The notes below the pieces were generated by a model, which made no database searches, was not told the DNA's origin, and saw only the letters and a list, made by a program, of their open reading frames with translations. Of a stretch of DNA of 64,000 bases, positions 38,394 through 47,522 are shown piece after piece. This DNA is from Spirochaetota bacterium (lineage in GTDB: Bacteria; Spirochaetota; Spirochaetia; Treponematales; Treponemataceae), in assembly GCA_023438065.1 (NCBI GenBank), contig JAEXRH010000015.1, forward strand, positions 298,814 through 362,813. Reading direction: 5' to 3'. Position numbers and translations under genes: made by a program. Position 1 is the stretch's first letter; each line of letters opens with the position of its first letter.

Positions 38394-39524
38394 ATGAAAC
38401 GGACCTTTACCTATGAGGTACTCGAGGGAGCCGCGAAAAGCGTCGGGCGCATGGAAGCGCAAGGCCTCCTCGAGGCATGGCCCGGGGCGCGCGAGTTTTA
38501 CGGGAATCCCCTCGGGGGAAACGCCGAGCGGCTCAAGGAAGGCGAAAAGCTCCTCGAGCTCAACGAACGCTGGTGTCCGGGCCTCAACGAGGAGATCGCG
38601 GGATTCGCCGAGGAATTGGGGGTCAGGCCGGAGTCGGTAGTCTATTACACCGCGAGCGCCCCGAAGACGGGCCATTGCAGCCACTTCGCCCTCCTTCCGG
38701 ACCGTACGACGACGGGCTCGGTGCTCTGCGGCAGAAGCTACGAATGGTCGCTCGAGGACGAGATGACCCTCCGCACCGTGAGAATCCCCGGTAAGGCCGC
38801 CCACATCGGCTTCTCGGTCTTCGTGTTCGGGCGCTACGACGGCGTCAACGAGCACGGCCTTTGGGTTTCGATGTCCGCGGCGAATCCCGCCGTCCCGCTT
38901 CCCGAGACCGTGGGCTTGCGCTTCTGGACCCTCCTCCGCGCGATCCTCGACCGCGCGCGCTCCGTCGAGGAAGCGATCGAGATCGCGGAACCCTTCCCGC
39001 TCTCCTTCCACCTCAACCTCATCGTCGCCGACAAGACCGGACGCGCGGCCCTCATCGAGAAGGGGCCGGACGTCATGGAAGCGAAAACCGCGGACAGGGG
39101 CTGCGTCTTCTCGACGAACCACTACACCCTTCCCGCGACGAAGGGCCGCACCGAAAAGCTCTTCGACCATTCGCTCAAAAGGGCGCGGTACCTCGAACGC
39201 GAACTCAGGGAAGGGAAGAAGTCGGCGGAGGACGTCAAACGAATCCTCTCGGCGCCGTTCCCGAACGGCCTCGTGTGCCACTACTACAACGACTGGTTCG
39301 GCACGCTCTGGTCGGTAGCCGCGAACCTCGAGACGCGCTCGTTCGAGGCCTGCTTCGGCCCGCCCGACGTCCCGGAAAACCGCTTCATGACCTTCGGCAT
39401 CCGCGACAAGGCGGGAAGGACCCGCTTCGAGGCGGAACTCCCCGACGAGACCGCGAAGGTCGAGACCTGGGCTCAAGTTCCCCAGGAATCGCGGGAAAGG
39501 GAGCTCGCGGGGGCCGAGGCGTGA
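38394..39524 (+). CDS. C45-family peptidase/acyltransferase (NTN amidohydrolase)
   Basis: A 376-residue protein of the C45 (acyl-CoA:6-aminopenicillanic acid acyltransferase-like) family, which process themselves before a Cys and then cleave or form linear amides. Candidate nucleophile is Cys in KTGHCSHFAL (about residue 95); CGRSYEW, NEHGLWVSMSAANP and FSTNHYTLPATKGRTEKLF follow the family order. No signal peptide. GGAGG precedes the ATG. Just upstream, DNA at 38318-38363 holds nested inverted repeats (ATAACCGA/TCGGTTAT outside, TCGGGAT/ATCCCGA inside) that may be an operator. The substrate is unknown. Confidence 0.75.
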   Translation: MKRTFTYEVLEGAAKSVGRMEAQGLLEAWPGAREFYGNPLGGNAERLKEGEKLLELNERWCPGLNEEIAGFAEELGVRPESVVYYTASAPKTGHCSHFALLPDRTTTGSVLCGRSYEWSLEDEMTLRTVRIPGKAAHIGFSVFVFGRYDGVNEHGLWVSMSAANPAVPLPETVGLRFWTLLRAILDRARSVEEAIEIAEPFPLSFHLNLIVADKTGRAALIEKGPDVMEAKTADRGCVFSTNHYTLPATKGRTEKLFDHSLKRARYLERELREGKKSAEDVKRILSAPFPNGLVCHYYNDWFGTLWSVAANLETRSFEACFGPPDVPENRFMTFGIRDKAGRTRFEAELPDETAKVETWAQVPQESRERELAGAEA

Positions 39525-39561
39525 TATACTGGCCGCATTCCGACTGCTTGGGGGATGCGGC

Positions 39562-40431
39562 ATGGACTGGCAACAAAGGATGGCGAGGTCGATCGGCTGG
39601 ATCGAGGATCACCTCACGGAAGGTTTCAGCGTCGAGAGCGCCGCGCGCGAGGCGAACTGCTCGGCCTTCCACTTCATGCGGATGTTCGACGTGATAACCG
39701 GGATCACCCCGGCGGAGTACGTCCGCCGGAGGAGGCTCTCGCGCGCGGCGGTCGATATCGCGTCTACGGGCGCGAAGGTGATCGACGTCGCGCTCCGCTA
39801 CGGGTACGACTCCCCGGACTCCTTCGCGCGGGCCTTCCGGCGCGAGTTCGGCGTGAACCCGAGCGACGCGCGCGAGCCGGGCACGACCCTTCACGCGTAC
39901 CCGCCCATCTCGTTCACGATAGCGATACAAGGAGATAAAGCGATGGAATACAGGATAGAAAAGAGGCCGGCCTACCGGCTCACGGGATTCTCGCTCAGGC
40001 AAACGACCGCGGACGGGTCGAATTTCATCAACATCCCGAAGTTCTGGGACGACGCGATGGCGGACGGACGGTGCGACCGGCTCTGGCAGATCGCCTCCGC
40101 CTCGCCGCTCGGCGTCGTCGGGGTCTGTTACGACCACGACATGAAGACGGGCGATTTTTCCTACGCGATCGCCATAGAGACCCCGGCCGACCGCTCGGTC
40201 CTCCCCGAGGGCATGGTCGACATCGAGGTGCCCGAATCGACCTGGGCGATGTTCGTCTCGCGCGGGCCGATGGTCCCGAACTACCAGAACATGATCAAGC
40301 GGATCTACTCCGAGTGGTTCCCCTCCTCGGGCCGCGAGCACGCGGGCACCGCCGAGATCGAGTTCTACAACACCCACCCGGACCCGACCGCCGCCGACTA
40401 CTGGTGCGAGTACTGGGTCCCGCTCAAGTAA
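39562..40431 (+). CDS. AraC-type regulator with GyrI-like effector domain
   Basis: A 289-residue regulator with the DNA-binding AraC domain at the N-terminus (about 5-105; SVESAAREANCSAFHFMRMF and VIDVALRYGYDSPDSFARAF) and a GyrI-like ligand domain (about 125-289; PAYRLTGFSLRQT, WCEYWVPLK), the Rob/SAV layout found in regulators that sense small amphipathic molecules. A TATACT box lies at 39527-39532. It is convergent with galT-galK and overlaps it by 8 bp. Confidence 0.88.
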   Translation: MDWQQRMARSIGWIEDHLTEGFSVESAAREANCSAFHFMRMFDVITGITPAEYVRRRRLSRAAVDIASTGAKVIDVALRYGYDSPDSFARAFRREFGVNPSDAREPGTTLHAYPPISFTIAIQGDKAMEYRIEKRPAYRLTGFSLRQTTADGSNFINIPKFWDDAMADGRCDRLWQIASASPLGVVGVCYDHDMKTGDFSYAIAIETPADRSVLPEGMVDIEVPESTWAMFVSRGPMVPNYQNMIKRIYSEWFPSSGREHAGTAEIEFYNTHPDPTAADYWCEYWVPLK

Positions 40432-42595
40432 GACGTCCCGCGCCGTCGCCGCTCTCGCAGGAGAAAAACGAGGCCTCGATCCCGCACCGGGCGCGATACC
40501 GCTCCCCGACCCGCTTGATGAATTCCTTCAGCGCTTCTTTTTTCACGATTGCGATGGCGCAACCGCCGAAACCGGCCCCGGTCATGCGGGCGCCGACGCA
40601 GCCGGGCGCGGCGACGGCTTCCTCGTAGAGGACGTCGAGCTCGGGCCCCGTCACCTCGTAGTCGTCGCGGAGGGAGACGTGCGACTCCCCGAGCAGCCGG
40701 CCGAGGGTGACGAGGTCGCCTCTCTCGAGCGCGGCTATCGCGGCCTCGACGCGCGCCTGCTCGGTCACGCAGTGCCTCACCCGCTTTTTCACGACGGGAT
40801 CGCCGATCGCGGCGAGCGCGGCGTCGAGCTCGCTCGCGGGAAGGGCGCATAGACTCTCGAGCGGGCGTACGCGCCTGATGGCCTCGAGACCCGCGCGGCA
40901 CTCGCCGAACCGCTCGTTGTACTTCGAGTCCGCGAGTTCGCGCTTTTTGTTCGTGTTCATCACGACTATCCGGGCGCCGCCGAGCTCGAGCGGCACGTAG
41001 CGAATCTCGAGCGTCGCGCAATCGAGCGCCATCGCGTGACCCTTCTTCCCCATCGCGACCGCGGCCTGGTCCATGATCCCGCATTGGACGTTCATGAAGC
41101 GATGCTCGCTTTCCCGCCCGATCTTCGCGAGCTCGACCGGCTCGAGCGCGAAGCCGTATAGGTCGTCGATGGCGCGCGCGAAGCCGACCTCGAGCGCCGC
41201 GGACGACGAGACGCCGCCTCCCGCCGGGATCGTGCCGAAGAAAAGGGCCTCGAAGCCCGTGTCGAGCGTGAATCCCCGGTCGCGGAAAACCGACAGGATC
41301 CCGTTGAGGTAGTTCGCGTAGCCCGCTTCCTTCCGGTTCGAGAACGCGTCGTCTATCGAGAAGCGAAGCTCGCCGGGAAAACGGAGGTCGTTGTACACGA
41401 TCGCGCGGTCCGTCCGCTTCCTGATCGCGAGATAGAGGTAGCGATCGATCGCCGCGGGAAATACGAGCCCGCCGTTATAGTCGATGTGCTCGCCGATGAG
41501 GTTGATTCGCGCGGGCGAGGCGAAGATCGCGGGAGGCTCCCGACCCGCGCCGTACAGCGCCTCGAACTCGGCGAGGAAGTCCCGCCTGAAGATCTCGCGC
41601 GAAAGACGCGCGTCGCCCGAGCTCGCGAGGTACTCGAGCTTCGCGCACCGCGTCTCGGCCGCGGTATTTTCGACGGCGGCGACGTTCGCCGCGGCCCAGC
41701 CGCCGGTCTCGGAGGAGGCGTAGTACTTGATGAGCCGCTTCGCGCGGAGCGGGGTATAGAACTCGACGTGGAGGTGGTAGAAGGCTTTCGCGTCGTCCCA
41801 CTCGGGGGAGTTCACGGGATTCTGGTGGATCGCCATCATGTACGGGAAGGGCCGGTCGAAGATCCGGTCGAAACTTCCCGTGACGACCTTGAGCGCCTCG
41901 GCGAGATCGTCGCGTTCGGCGGGATCGAGCTCCGCGAGATAGTTCCGGTGGCGCTTCGCGACGACGAAGACGCCGTAGGGATAGTCGGTGAAGAAGGGAA
42001 TGTACGCGTAAAACGACGCGTTCTCGAAGACGACGCGCCTGGCGAACCTTTTCTCCTCCTCGTTCATCCGGCAGATGAGGCACTCGCCCGTTGCCGCGTG
42101 ATGGGAACGCGCGTTCGTGAGCTCGACGTCGACGCGCTGGGGCACCCACGAGTAGCCGTAGATCTGCCCGTGGGGATGGGGCATCGTGACGCCGATCTCC
42201 TCGCCCTTGTTCTCGAAGGGCATCACGTACTTTATCTCCGCCCGCTTGGCGAGCTCGGTCGTCCGCCCGGACCAGAGGTCGACGAGCTTGCGGATATGGG
42301 CGACGGGAAGCTCGTGAAGGGTCTTCTCGTGCTCGGGGGAATAGAGGATGACCTCGCACGCGCCGTACGAGGGCCTCGTGCGGTAAAAGTCCGAGCCGAC
42401 CGCGTCGGGTTCCGGAGGATCCGCGCTCATGACGGGAAAATCGTTGTCGTATTTATGGACGTCAAAACGCTCCGGGACCTTACCCGAGCCCGGGCAGAAC
42501 GGGCACCAGTCCTTCGGCATCTGGGGCCGGTTTTGCCTGCTCGCGGCGACCATCGTCCAGGTTCCCAAAAGCGGATTGTACCGCAACTCAGCCAT
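40424..42595 (-). CDS. galT-galK: Fused galactose-1-phosphate uridylyltransferase - galactokinase
   Basis: A single 723-residue chain does two Leloir-pathway steps. Residues 1-330 are GalT: zinc Cys pair in WCPFCPGSG, the active HPHGQIYGY (His nucleophile), and VEFYTPLRAKRLIKYYA at its end. Residues 335-723 are GalK: RINLIGEHIDYNGG, the ATP loop TIPAGGGVSSSAALEVGFA, CGIMDQAAVAMG and the C-terminal GARMTGAGFGGCAI. The join is in frame with an ordinary linker. AAAGGAG precedes ATG 42595. It follows the monosaccharide transporter operon after a terminator, so it has its own promoter, which I could not define. Confidence 0.95.
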   Translation of the reverse strand: MAELRYNPLLGTWTMVAASRQNRPQMPKDWCPFCPGSGKVPERFDVHKYDNDFPVMSADPPEPDAVGSDFYRTRPSYGACEVILYSPEHEKTLHELPVAHIRKLVDLWSGRTTELAKRAEIKYVMPFENKGEEIGVTMPHPHGQIYGYSWVPQRVDVELTNARSHHAATGECLICRMNEEEKRFARRVVFENASFYAYIPFFTDYPYGVFVVAKRHRNYLAELDPAERDDLAEALKVVTGSFDRIFDRPFPYMMAIHQNPVNSPEWDDAKAFYHLHVEFYTPLRAKRLIKYYASSETGGWAAANVAAVENTAAETRCAKLEYLASSGDARLSREIFRRDFLAEFEALYGAGREPPAIFASPARINLIGEHIDYNGGLVFPAAIDRYLYLAIRKRTDRAIVYNDLRFPGELRFSIDDAFSNRKEAGYANYLNGILSVFRDRGFTLDTGFEALFFGTIPAGGGVSSSAALEVGFARAIDDLYGFALEPVELAKIGRESEHRFMNVQCGIMDQAAVAMGKKGHAMALDCATLEIRYVPLELGGARIVVMNTNKKRELADSKYNERFGECRAGLEAIRRVRPLESLCALPASELDAALAAIGDPVVKKRVRHCVTEQARVEAAIAALERGDLVTLGRLLGESHVSLRDDYEVTGPELDVLYEEAVAAPGCVGARMTGAGFGGCAIAIVKKEALKEFIKRVGERYRARCGIEASFFSCESGDGAGRLT

Positions 42596-42714
42596 CGATA
42601 ACTCCTTTAATCGCACGGAAAAGAACGGGCAGGCGCGGCATGGGGCGCATGCCCGTCGACGAGACGCGCTCGGGCGTCGGGAAAAACGGTCGTGAAAGGG
42701 ATAACGGACAGCGG

Positions 42715-42756
42715 AAAAAAAAGCGCCCGCGGGAGAGGAGAAACCCGCGGACGCTT
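42715..42756 (-). terminator. Terminator after the monosaccharide transporter operon
   Basis: On the minus strand AAGCG-T-CCGCGGG pairs with CCCGCGG-G-CGCTT, followed by eight Ts. It starts 4 nt after the permease stop codon. Confidence 0.9.
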
Positions 42757-42759
42757 ACG

Positions 42760-43920
42760 CTATTTGCTCTTCGCCTTCGAATACAGATCGAACGCGACCG
42801 CCGCCAGTAGAACGAAGCCCTTGATCGCCTGCTGCCAGTCGATGCCGATCCCCATGATCGACATGCCGTTGTTGAGGACTCCCATGAAAAGACCGCCGAT
42901 CATCGCGCCGATGACCGTGCCGATGCCGCCGTTAGCCGACGCGCCGCCGACGTAGCACGCGGCGATCGCGTCGAGCTCGAAGTTCACGCCCGCCTTCGGG
43001 GTCGCGACGTTAAGCCGGGCGGCGAACACCATGCCCGCGAGCGCCGCGATCGCGCCCATGTTCACGTAGATCCAGAACATGACCCGCTCGGTCTTGATGC
43101 CCGAAAGCTTCGCGGCCTTCGCGTTCCCGCCGAGCGCGTAGATGTGCCTTCCGGGGATGGTCCTTCCGGTGAGGAAATGGTAGATCGCAATGAGCGCCGT
43201 CAGGAGGACGAGGATGTTCGGGATGCCCTTGTACGAGGCGAACACGAGGGTGAACGCGTTCACCGCCGCGACGAGGAAGCCGACCTTCACCGCGAAGGCC
43301 CACAGGGGAAGGGGCTCGAAGCCGTATCGTTTCGCCTTAACGCGCTTGTGGATTTCGCTCCAGACGATGAGGGCGGAACCGAAGGCGCCGATGAGAACCG
43401 TCAAAAAATGCGCGTCGCCGCTGAACGGATCGGGGATGAAACCCGAGGCGAGCGACTGGAACATCTGCGGGAACGGGCCCTTCGACTGTCCCTGGAGGAC
43501 GACGAGCGCGAGGCCCCGGAAGATGAGCATGCCGGCGAGCGTGACGATGAAGGCCGGGATCTTGATGTACGCGATCCAGTAGCCGTGCCAGGCGCCGATC
43601 ACCGCGCCGACGAGAAGGGCGATGGCCATCGCGTACGCGGGCGGGATGCCCTTGTCGACCATGAGCGTCGCCGATATCGCGCCGACGAAGGCGACGACCG
43701 AGCCGACCGAGAGGTCGATGTTTCCCGTCAGGATGCAAAGGAGCATGCCGATCGCGAGGATCAGGATGTAGCTGTTCTGCAGGATGAGGTTGGTAAGATT
43801 CACCGGGCGGAGGAGCACGCCCCCGGTGAGAATCTGGAACAGGATCATCGCCGTCGCGAGGGCGAGGAGCATCCCGTACTGCCGGAAGTTTCTCTTGACG
43901 ATGCCGAATATGTTTCCCAT
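42760..43920 (-). CDS. mmsB: Monosaccharide ABC transporter permease, MmsB/GguB-like
   Basis: A 386-residue membrane permease with about 10 segments. NIDLSVGSVVAFVGAISAT and FIVTLAGMLIFRGLALVV are hallmarks of the ribose/xylose/galactose-type CUT2 permeases, and NAKAAKLSGIKTERVMFWIY is the EAA-like coupling loop. The length (about 390) and the ChvE-like partner point to the multiple-monosaccharide system GguAB/MmsAB, which takes up arabinose, galactose, glucose and xylose. It is the third gene of the operon, 10 bp after mmsA. Confidence 0.92.
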   Translation of the reverse strand: MGNIFGIVKRNFRQYGMLLALATAMILFQILTGGVLLRPVNLTNLILQNSYILILAIGMLLCILTGNIDLSVGSVVAFVGAISATLMVDKGIPPAYAMAIALLVGAVIGAWHGYWIAYIKIPAFIVTLAGMLIFRGLALVVLQGQSKGPFPQMFQSLASGFIPDPFSGDAHFLTVLIGAFGSALIVWSEIHKRVKAKRYGFEPLPLWAFAVKVGFLVAAVNAFTLVFASYKGIPNILVLLTALIAIYHFLTGRTIPGRHIYALGGNAKAAKLSGIKTERVMFWIYVNMGAIAALAGMVFAARLNVATPKAGVNFELDAIAACYVGGASANGGIGTVIGAMIGGLFMGVLNNGMSIMGIGIDWQQAIKGFVLLAAVAFDLYSKAKSK

Positions 43921-43930
43921 CGAGGACCCC

Positions 43931-45454
43931 TTATCTCTGAATGATGTTTCGCATGATTTCTTCCTGGGTGGCGGTCTTGCCGTCCAGCTCCGCGGTAAAG
44001 CGCCCCTCGCTCATGACGTAGAGCCGGTCGCTCATGCCGATGACCTCGGGCATTTCCGAGGAGATGAGGATGCACGCGAGTCCGCGCGAGGCGAGCTCGT
44101 TGATGATCGTGTATATCTCGTATTTCGCGCCGACGTCGATGCCGCGCGTCGGCTCGTCGAGAATGAGGATCTTCGGGTCGGTGAATATCCATTTCGAGAG
44201 GACGACCTTCTGCTGGTTCCCTCCCGAGAGGTTGTTCGTCTGCTGGAGGATCGACGGCGTCTTGATGTTGAGCGCGATGCGGAATTTCTCCGCCTCCGCG
44301 ATCTCCGCGCGCTCGTCGAGCACGCCGCGCGAGGCGACCTTCCCGAGCTTCGCGAGCGTCGTGTTGTGCCTGACGTCGTCGATGAGCACGAGACCGTATT
44401 GCTTGCGGTCCTCGGTGACGTACGCGAGGCCATGGTCGATCGCCTTCGGGATCGAGTTGAGCGCGACCTCCTCGCCGTCGATGAGGGTCGTGCCGGTCAC
44501 GTTCCGGCCGTAGTGCTTGCCGAAGAGGCTCATCGCGAGCTCGGTGCGACCCGCGCCCATGAGCCCGACGAGGCCGACGACCTCGCCCGCGCGAACCTTG
44601 AGGCTCACGTTATCGATTACCTTTCGCGAGGCGTCGTCCGGATGCCAGACGTTCCAGTCCCGAACCTCGAAAACGACGTCCCCGATCGGGCTCTTCCTTT
44701 TCGGGAACCGGTCGGATATCTCGCGGCCGACCATGCCGCGGATGATGCGGTCCTCCGGGATCGGCGCGTCGCCGACGTCGAGGGTCTCGATCACCTTTCC
44801 GTCGCGCATGATGGTGATCGCGTCCGACACCTTGGAGACCTCGTTGAGTTTATGCGATATGAGCACGGACGATATGCCGTGCCGCTTGAGTTCGATGAGT
44901 AGTTGGAGCAGGTTTTCGCTGTCCCGCTCGTTGAGCGCCGCGGTCGGCTCGTCGAGGATGAGGAGCCTGACGTCCTTCGCGAGCGCCTTCGCGATCTCGA
45001 CGATCTGCTGCTTGCCGACGCCGAGCTGGCCGACCGGCGTGTTCGGGTTCTCTTCCAACCCGAGCTTTTTCATGAGGGCCATCGCGTCCTCGCGCGTGCG
45101 GTCCCAGTCGATGACCTGGAAGCGGGCCTTCTCGTTGCCGATGAAGATGTTCTCCGCGATCGAGAGGTAGGGGCTCAAGGCGAGTTCCTGATGGATGATG
45201 GCGATGCCCGCGCGCTCGCTCTGCTTGATGTCGCGGAATTCGCAAACCTTCCCGTCCATGACGATGTCTCCGGAATAGGTCCCGTGCGGGTACGTGCCGG
45301 AAAGCACGTTCATGAGCGTCGACTTTCCCGCGCCGTTCTCGCCGACGAGCGCGTGAATCTCGGCTTTCGCGACGCGAAGGCTCACCTCGTCGAGCGCCCG
45401 CACGCCCGGGAAGGTTTTCGTGATGCCTCTCATCTCAAGCAATGTGTCCGTCAT
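43931..45454 (-). CDS. mmsA: Monosaccharide ABC transporter ATPase, MmsA/GguA-like
   Basis: A 507-residue CUT2-type ATPase with two ABC domains in one chain. Domain 1 has GENGAGKSTLMNVLSG, LGVGKQQIVEIAKAL (signature variant) and LLILDEPTAALNE; domain 2 has GLMGAGRTELAMSLFG (degenerate Walker A), LSGGNQQKVVLSKWI and ILILDEPTRGIDVG. This is the standard arrangement in sugar importers of the MglA/AraG/GguA kind. GAAGGGGAA precedes ATG 45454. It lies between the binding-protein and permease genes. Confidence 0.94.
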   Translation of the reverse strand: MTDTLLEMRGITKTFPGVRALDEVSLRVAKAEIHALVGENGAGKSTLMNVLSGTYPHGTYSGDIVMDGKVCEFRDIKQSERAGIAIIHQELALSPYLSIAENIFIGNEKARFQVIDWDRTREDAMALMKKLGLEENPNTPVGQLGVGKQQIVEIAKALAKDVRLLILDEPTAALNERDSENLLQLLIELKRHGISSVLISHKLNEVSKVSDAITIMRDGKVIETLDVGDAPIPEDRIIRGMVGREISDRFPKRKSPIGDVVFEVRDWNVWHPDDASRKVIDNVSLKVRAGEVVGLVGLMGAGRTELAMSLFGKHYGRNVTGTTLIDGEEVALNSIPKAIDHGLAYVTEDRKQYGLVLIDDVRHNTTLAKLGKVASRGVLDERAEIAEAEKFRIALNIKTPSILQQTNNLSGGNQQKVVLSKWIFTDPKILILDEPTRGIDVGAKYEIYTIINELASRGLACILISSEMPEVIGMSDRLYVMSEGRFTAELDGKTATQEEIMRNIIQR

Positions 45455-45557
45455 TGATTCCCCTTCATTCTCGTCCGTTCGCGGGATCGGGCGGGGGAAG
45501 CCGCTCTCGACTCCCCGCGCCCGCGCCCGCGGCCGGCCCATGCGCCGGCGCGACGCG

Positions 45558-46625
45558 TTACTTCAGCTGATCCTCCGTGTAGTAGCCGCTCGTGACGAGG
45601 GCTTCCTTCACGTTGTCTTTCGTGACGATGACGGACTCGAGAAGGTACGAGGGAACGACCTTCACGCCGTTATCGTAGGTCTTGGTGTCGTTGACCTCGG
45701 CGGGCTTCTTCGCGAGAAGCGCGGTGGCCATCTCGACGGCCTTCTTGGCGAGGGAGCGGGTATCCTTGAAGATGGTCGAGTACTGCTCTCCGGCGAGTAT
45801 CGACTTGACCGAGGGAAGCTCCGCGTCCTGCCCGGAGACGAACGGCATCGGGGTGTTGCCCTTGCCGTAGCCGACTCCCTTGAGGGACGAGATGATGCCG
45901 AGCGAGATTCCGTCATACGGGGAGAGGACGGCGGAGAGCTTGTTCTTCGTGTAGAAGGCCGAGAGGAGGTTGTCCATGCGCGCCTGCGCGGTGGCGCCGT
46001 CCCAGCGGAGGGTAGAGACCTTGTCCATGCCCATCTGGCCGGAGCCGACGACGAGCTTGCCGGACTTGATGTACGGATCGAGCACCGACATCGCGCCGTT
46101 GTAGAAGAAGTAGGCGTTGTTGTCGTCGGGCGAGCCGCCGAACAGCTCGATGTAGAAGGGGCCCTTCGCGTTCTTGAGGTCGAGGGCGGTCTCGAGGGTG
46201 GTTGCCTGCTGGACGCCGACCTTGAAGTTGTCGAAGGTGACGTAGTAGTCGACGTACGGGGATTTCTTGATGAGACGGTCGTAGGAGATGACCGGGATCT
46301 TCGCGTCGTTGGCCTTCTCGAGAACCTTGGTCATCGACTCGCCGTCGATCGCCGCGATGACGAGCACGTCGACGCCCTTGGTGATCATGTTCTCGATCTG
46401 GGAAACCTGATTCTCGACGACGTCTTCCGCGTACTGCAGATCGACCTTGAACCCGAGCTTCTCGAATTCCGTCTTCATGTTCCCGCCGTCGGCAATCCAG
46501 CGTGCCGACGATTTCGTGGGCATCGCGATGCCGATCGTTCCCGATTTTCCGGCCTTTCCGCCGCATCCGACGAATGCCCCGGAAAGAATCACGAGGGCAC
46601 CGAGTGCCGCAATGATTTTCTTCAT
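45558..46625 (-). CDS. chvE: Sugar-binding lipoprotein of the ABC transporter, ChvE-like
   Basis: A 355-residue periplasmic-binding protein. The signal peptide ends in a lipobox (SGAFVGC, Cys21), so it is lipid-anchored. The core reads like ChvE/MmsE (IGIAMPTKSSARWIADGGNM, YAEDVVENQVSQIENMITKG, PVISYDRLIKKSPYVDYYVT, NGAMSVLDPYIKSGKLVVGS). ChvE binds arabinose, galactose, glucose and xylose. GGAGG is before ATG 46625. It is the first gene of the operon and its promoter carries two AraR-like operators, tying the transporter to the ara genes upstream. Confidence 0.93.
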   Translation of the reverse strand: MKKIIAALGALVILSGAFVGCGGKAGKSGTIGIAMPTKSSARWIADGGNMKTEFEKLGFKVDLQYAEDVVENQVSQIENMITKGVDVLVIAAIDGESMTKVLEKANDAKIPVISYDRLIKKSPYVDYYVTFDNFKVGVQQATTLETALDLKNAKGPFYIELFGGSPDDNNAYFFYNGAMSVLDPYIKSGKLVVGSGQMGMDKVSTLRWDGATAQARMDNLLSAFYTKNKLSAVLSPYDGISLGIISSLKGVGYGKGNTPMPFVSGQDAELPSVKSILAGEQYSTIFKDTRSLAKKAVEMATALLAKKPAEVNDTKTYDNGVKVVPSYLLESVIVTKDNVKEALVTSGYYTEDQLK

Positions 46626-46673
46626 GTCCTTTTCCTCCATTTAAAATCTATCCGGACTTTCTGTCCGGTTGAG

Positions 46674-46762
46674 TGCGTGTACGTTAACGCATTTACCGAG
46701 ATGCGTGTAGGTACACGCATCTCAACATCACCATGATAAAAGCACTTTGCCCCGGTTGTCAA
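46674..46762 (-). promoter_or_regulatory. Promoter of the monosaccharide transporter operon with two operators
   Basis: TTGACA (46762-46757), an 18-bp spacer and TATCAT (46738-46733). Operator 1 is a near-perfect inverted repeat with 12-bp arms GAGATGCGTGTA/TACACGCATCTC around two bases (46698-46723), just after the transcription start. An imperfect copy TGCGTGTA-CG-TTAACGCA follows at 46674-46691. The core matches the site at the araR promoter. Confidence 0.85.
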
Positions 46763-46781
46763 ATCAAATCGCTAACCCGGT

Positions 46782-47522
46782 TTACTTCTTTGCCCCATTC
46801 TGCCCGTAATACGCCCCGGGACCGTGCTTGCGGAGGTAATGCTTCTCGACGATGTATCCCGGAAGTCCCTTCGCGCGCGGATTGATCTGCTCCGTCAAGT
46901 ACGCCATGCGCGCGATCTCCTCGAGGACGGCGCCGTTATACACCGCCTTCGCCGCGGTCGCGCCCCACGCGAAGGGGCCGTGCCCCCCGACGAGTACCAT
47001 CGTCATCTCGGCGGGATCGAGCGAACGGTCCCGGAAGGTTTTCGCGATGAGGAGCCCGGTTTCCGTCTCGTAGTCGCGCGCGACCGCCTCCCGCGAAAGG
47101 TACGGGGTGCAGGGCACGGGCCTCTGGACGTGGTCCGCGTGCGTCGTCCCGAAAAGCGGCACGTCCCGGAGCGCTTGCGCCCACGCCACGGCGTGCGTCG
47201 AGTGGGTGTGGATGATGCCCCGGAGGGCGCCTTCCGCGTCCCCGGCGAACTCGCGGTAGAGGACGCGGTGCGTCGGGGTGTCGGACGAGGGATTGAGGCT
47301 TCCCTCGATCACCTTCCCGTCGAGGTCGACGACGACCATCGAGTCCGCGGTAAGCTCCGGGTACGGCACTCCCGACGGCTTGATCGCGAACGCCCCGAGG
47401 GCGGGATCGAAGGCGGACACGTTGCCCCAGGTATAGAGCGCGAGGCCGCGCGCCGGGATCTCCATGTTCGCCTCGAACGCCTCTTCCTTCAGCGCCCGGT
47501 AGGGCGAGCCCGCTCGCGCCAT
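46782..47522 (-). CDS. araD: L-ribulose-5-phosphate 4-epimerase
   Basis: A 246-residue class II aldolase-fold epimerase that turns L-ribulose 5-phosphate into D-xylulose 5-phosphate, the last step of arabinose entry into the pentose phosphate pathway. The phosphate-binding TWGNVSA, KPSGVPYPEL, the zinc pair in HTHSTHAVAWAQ and FGTTHADHV support it. The ATG overlaps the araA stop codon by one base, so the two are translationally coupled. It is the last gene of araR-araB-araA-araD. Confidence 0.95.
   Translation of the reverse strand: MARAGSPYRALKEEAFEANMEIPARGLALYTWGNVSAFDPALGAFAIKPSGVPYPELTADSMVVVDLDGKVIEGSLNPSSDTPTHRVLYREFAGDAEGALRGIIHTHSTHAVAWAQALRDVPLFGTTHADHVQRPVPCTPYLSREAVARDYETETGLLIAKTFRDRSLDPAEMTMVLVGGHGPFAWGATAAKAVYNGAVLEEIARMAYLTEQINPRAKGLPGYIVEKHYLRKHGPGAYYGQNGAKK

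Noticed and set aside
40424..42595. galT and galK as two genes joined by a sequencing error
   Set aside because: The junction is in frame, with no internal ribosome site or start at the GalK boundary, so a fusion is the simpler reading.
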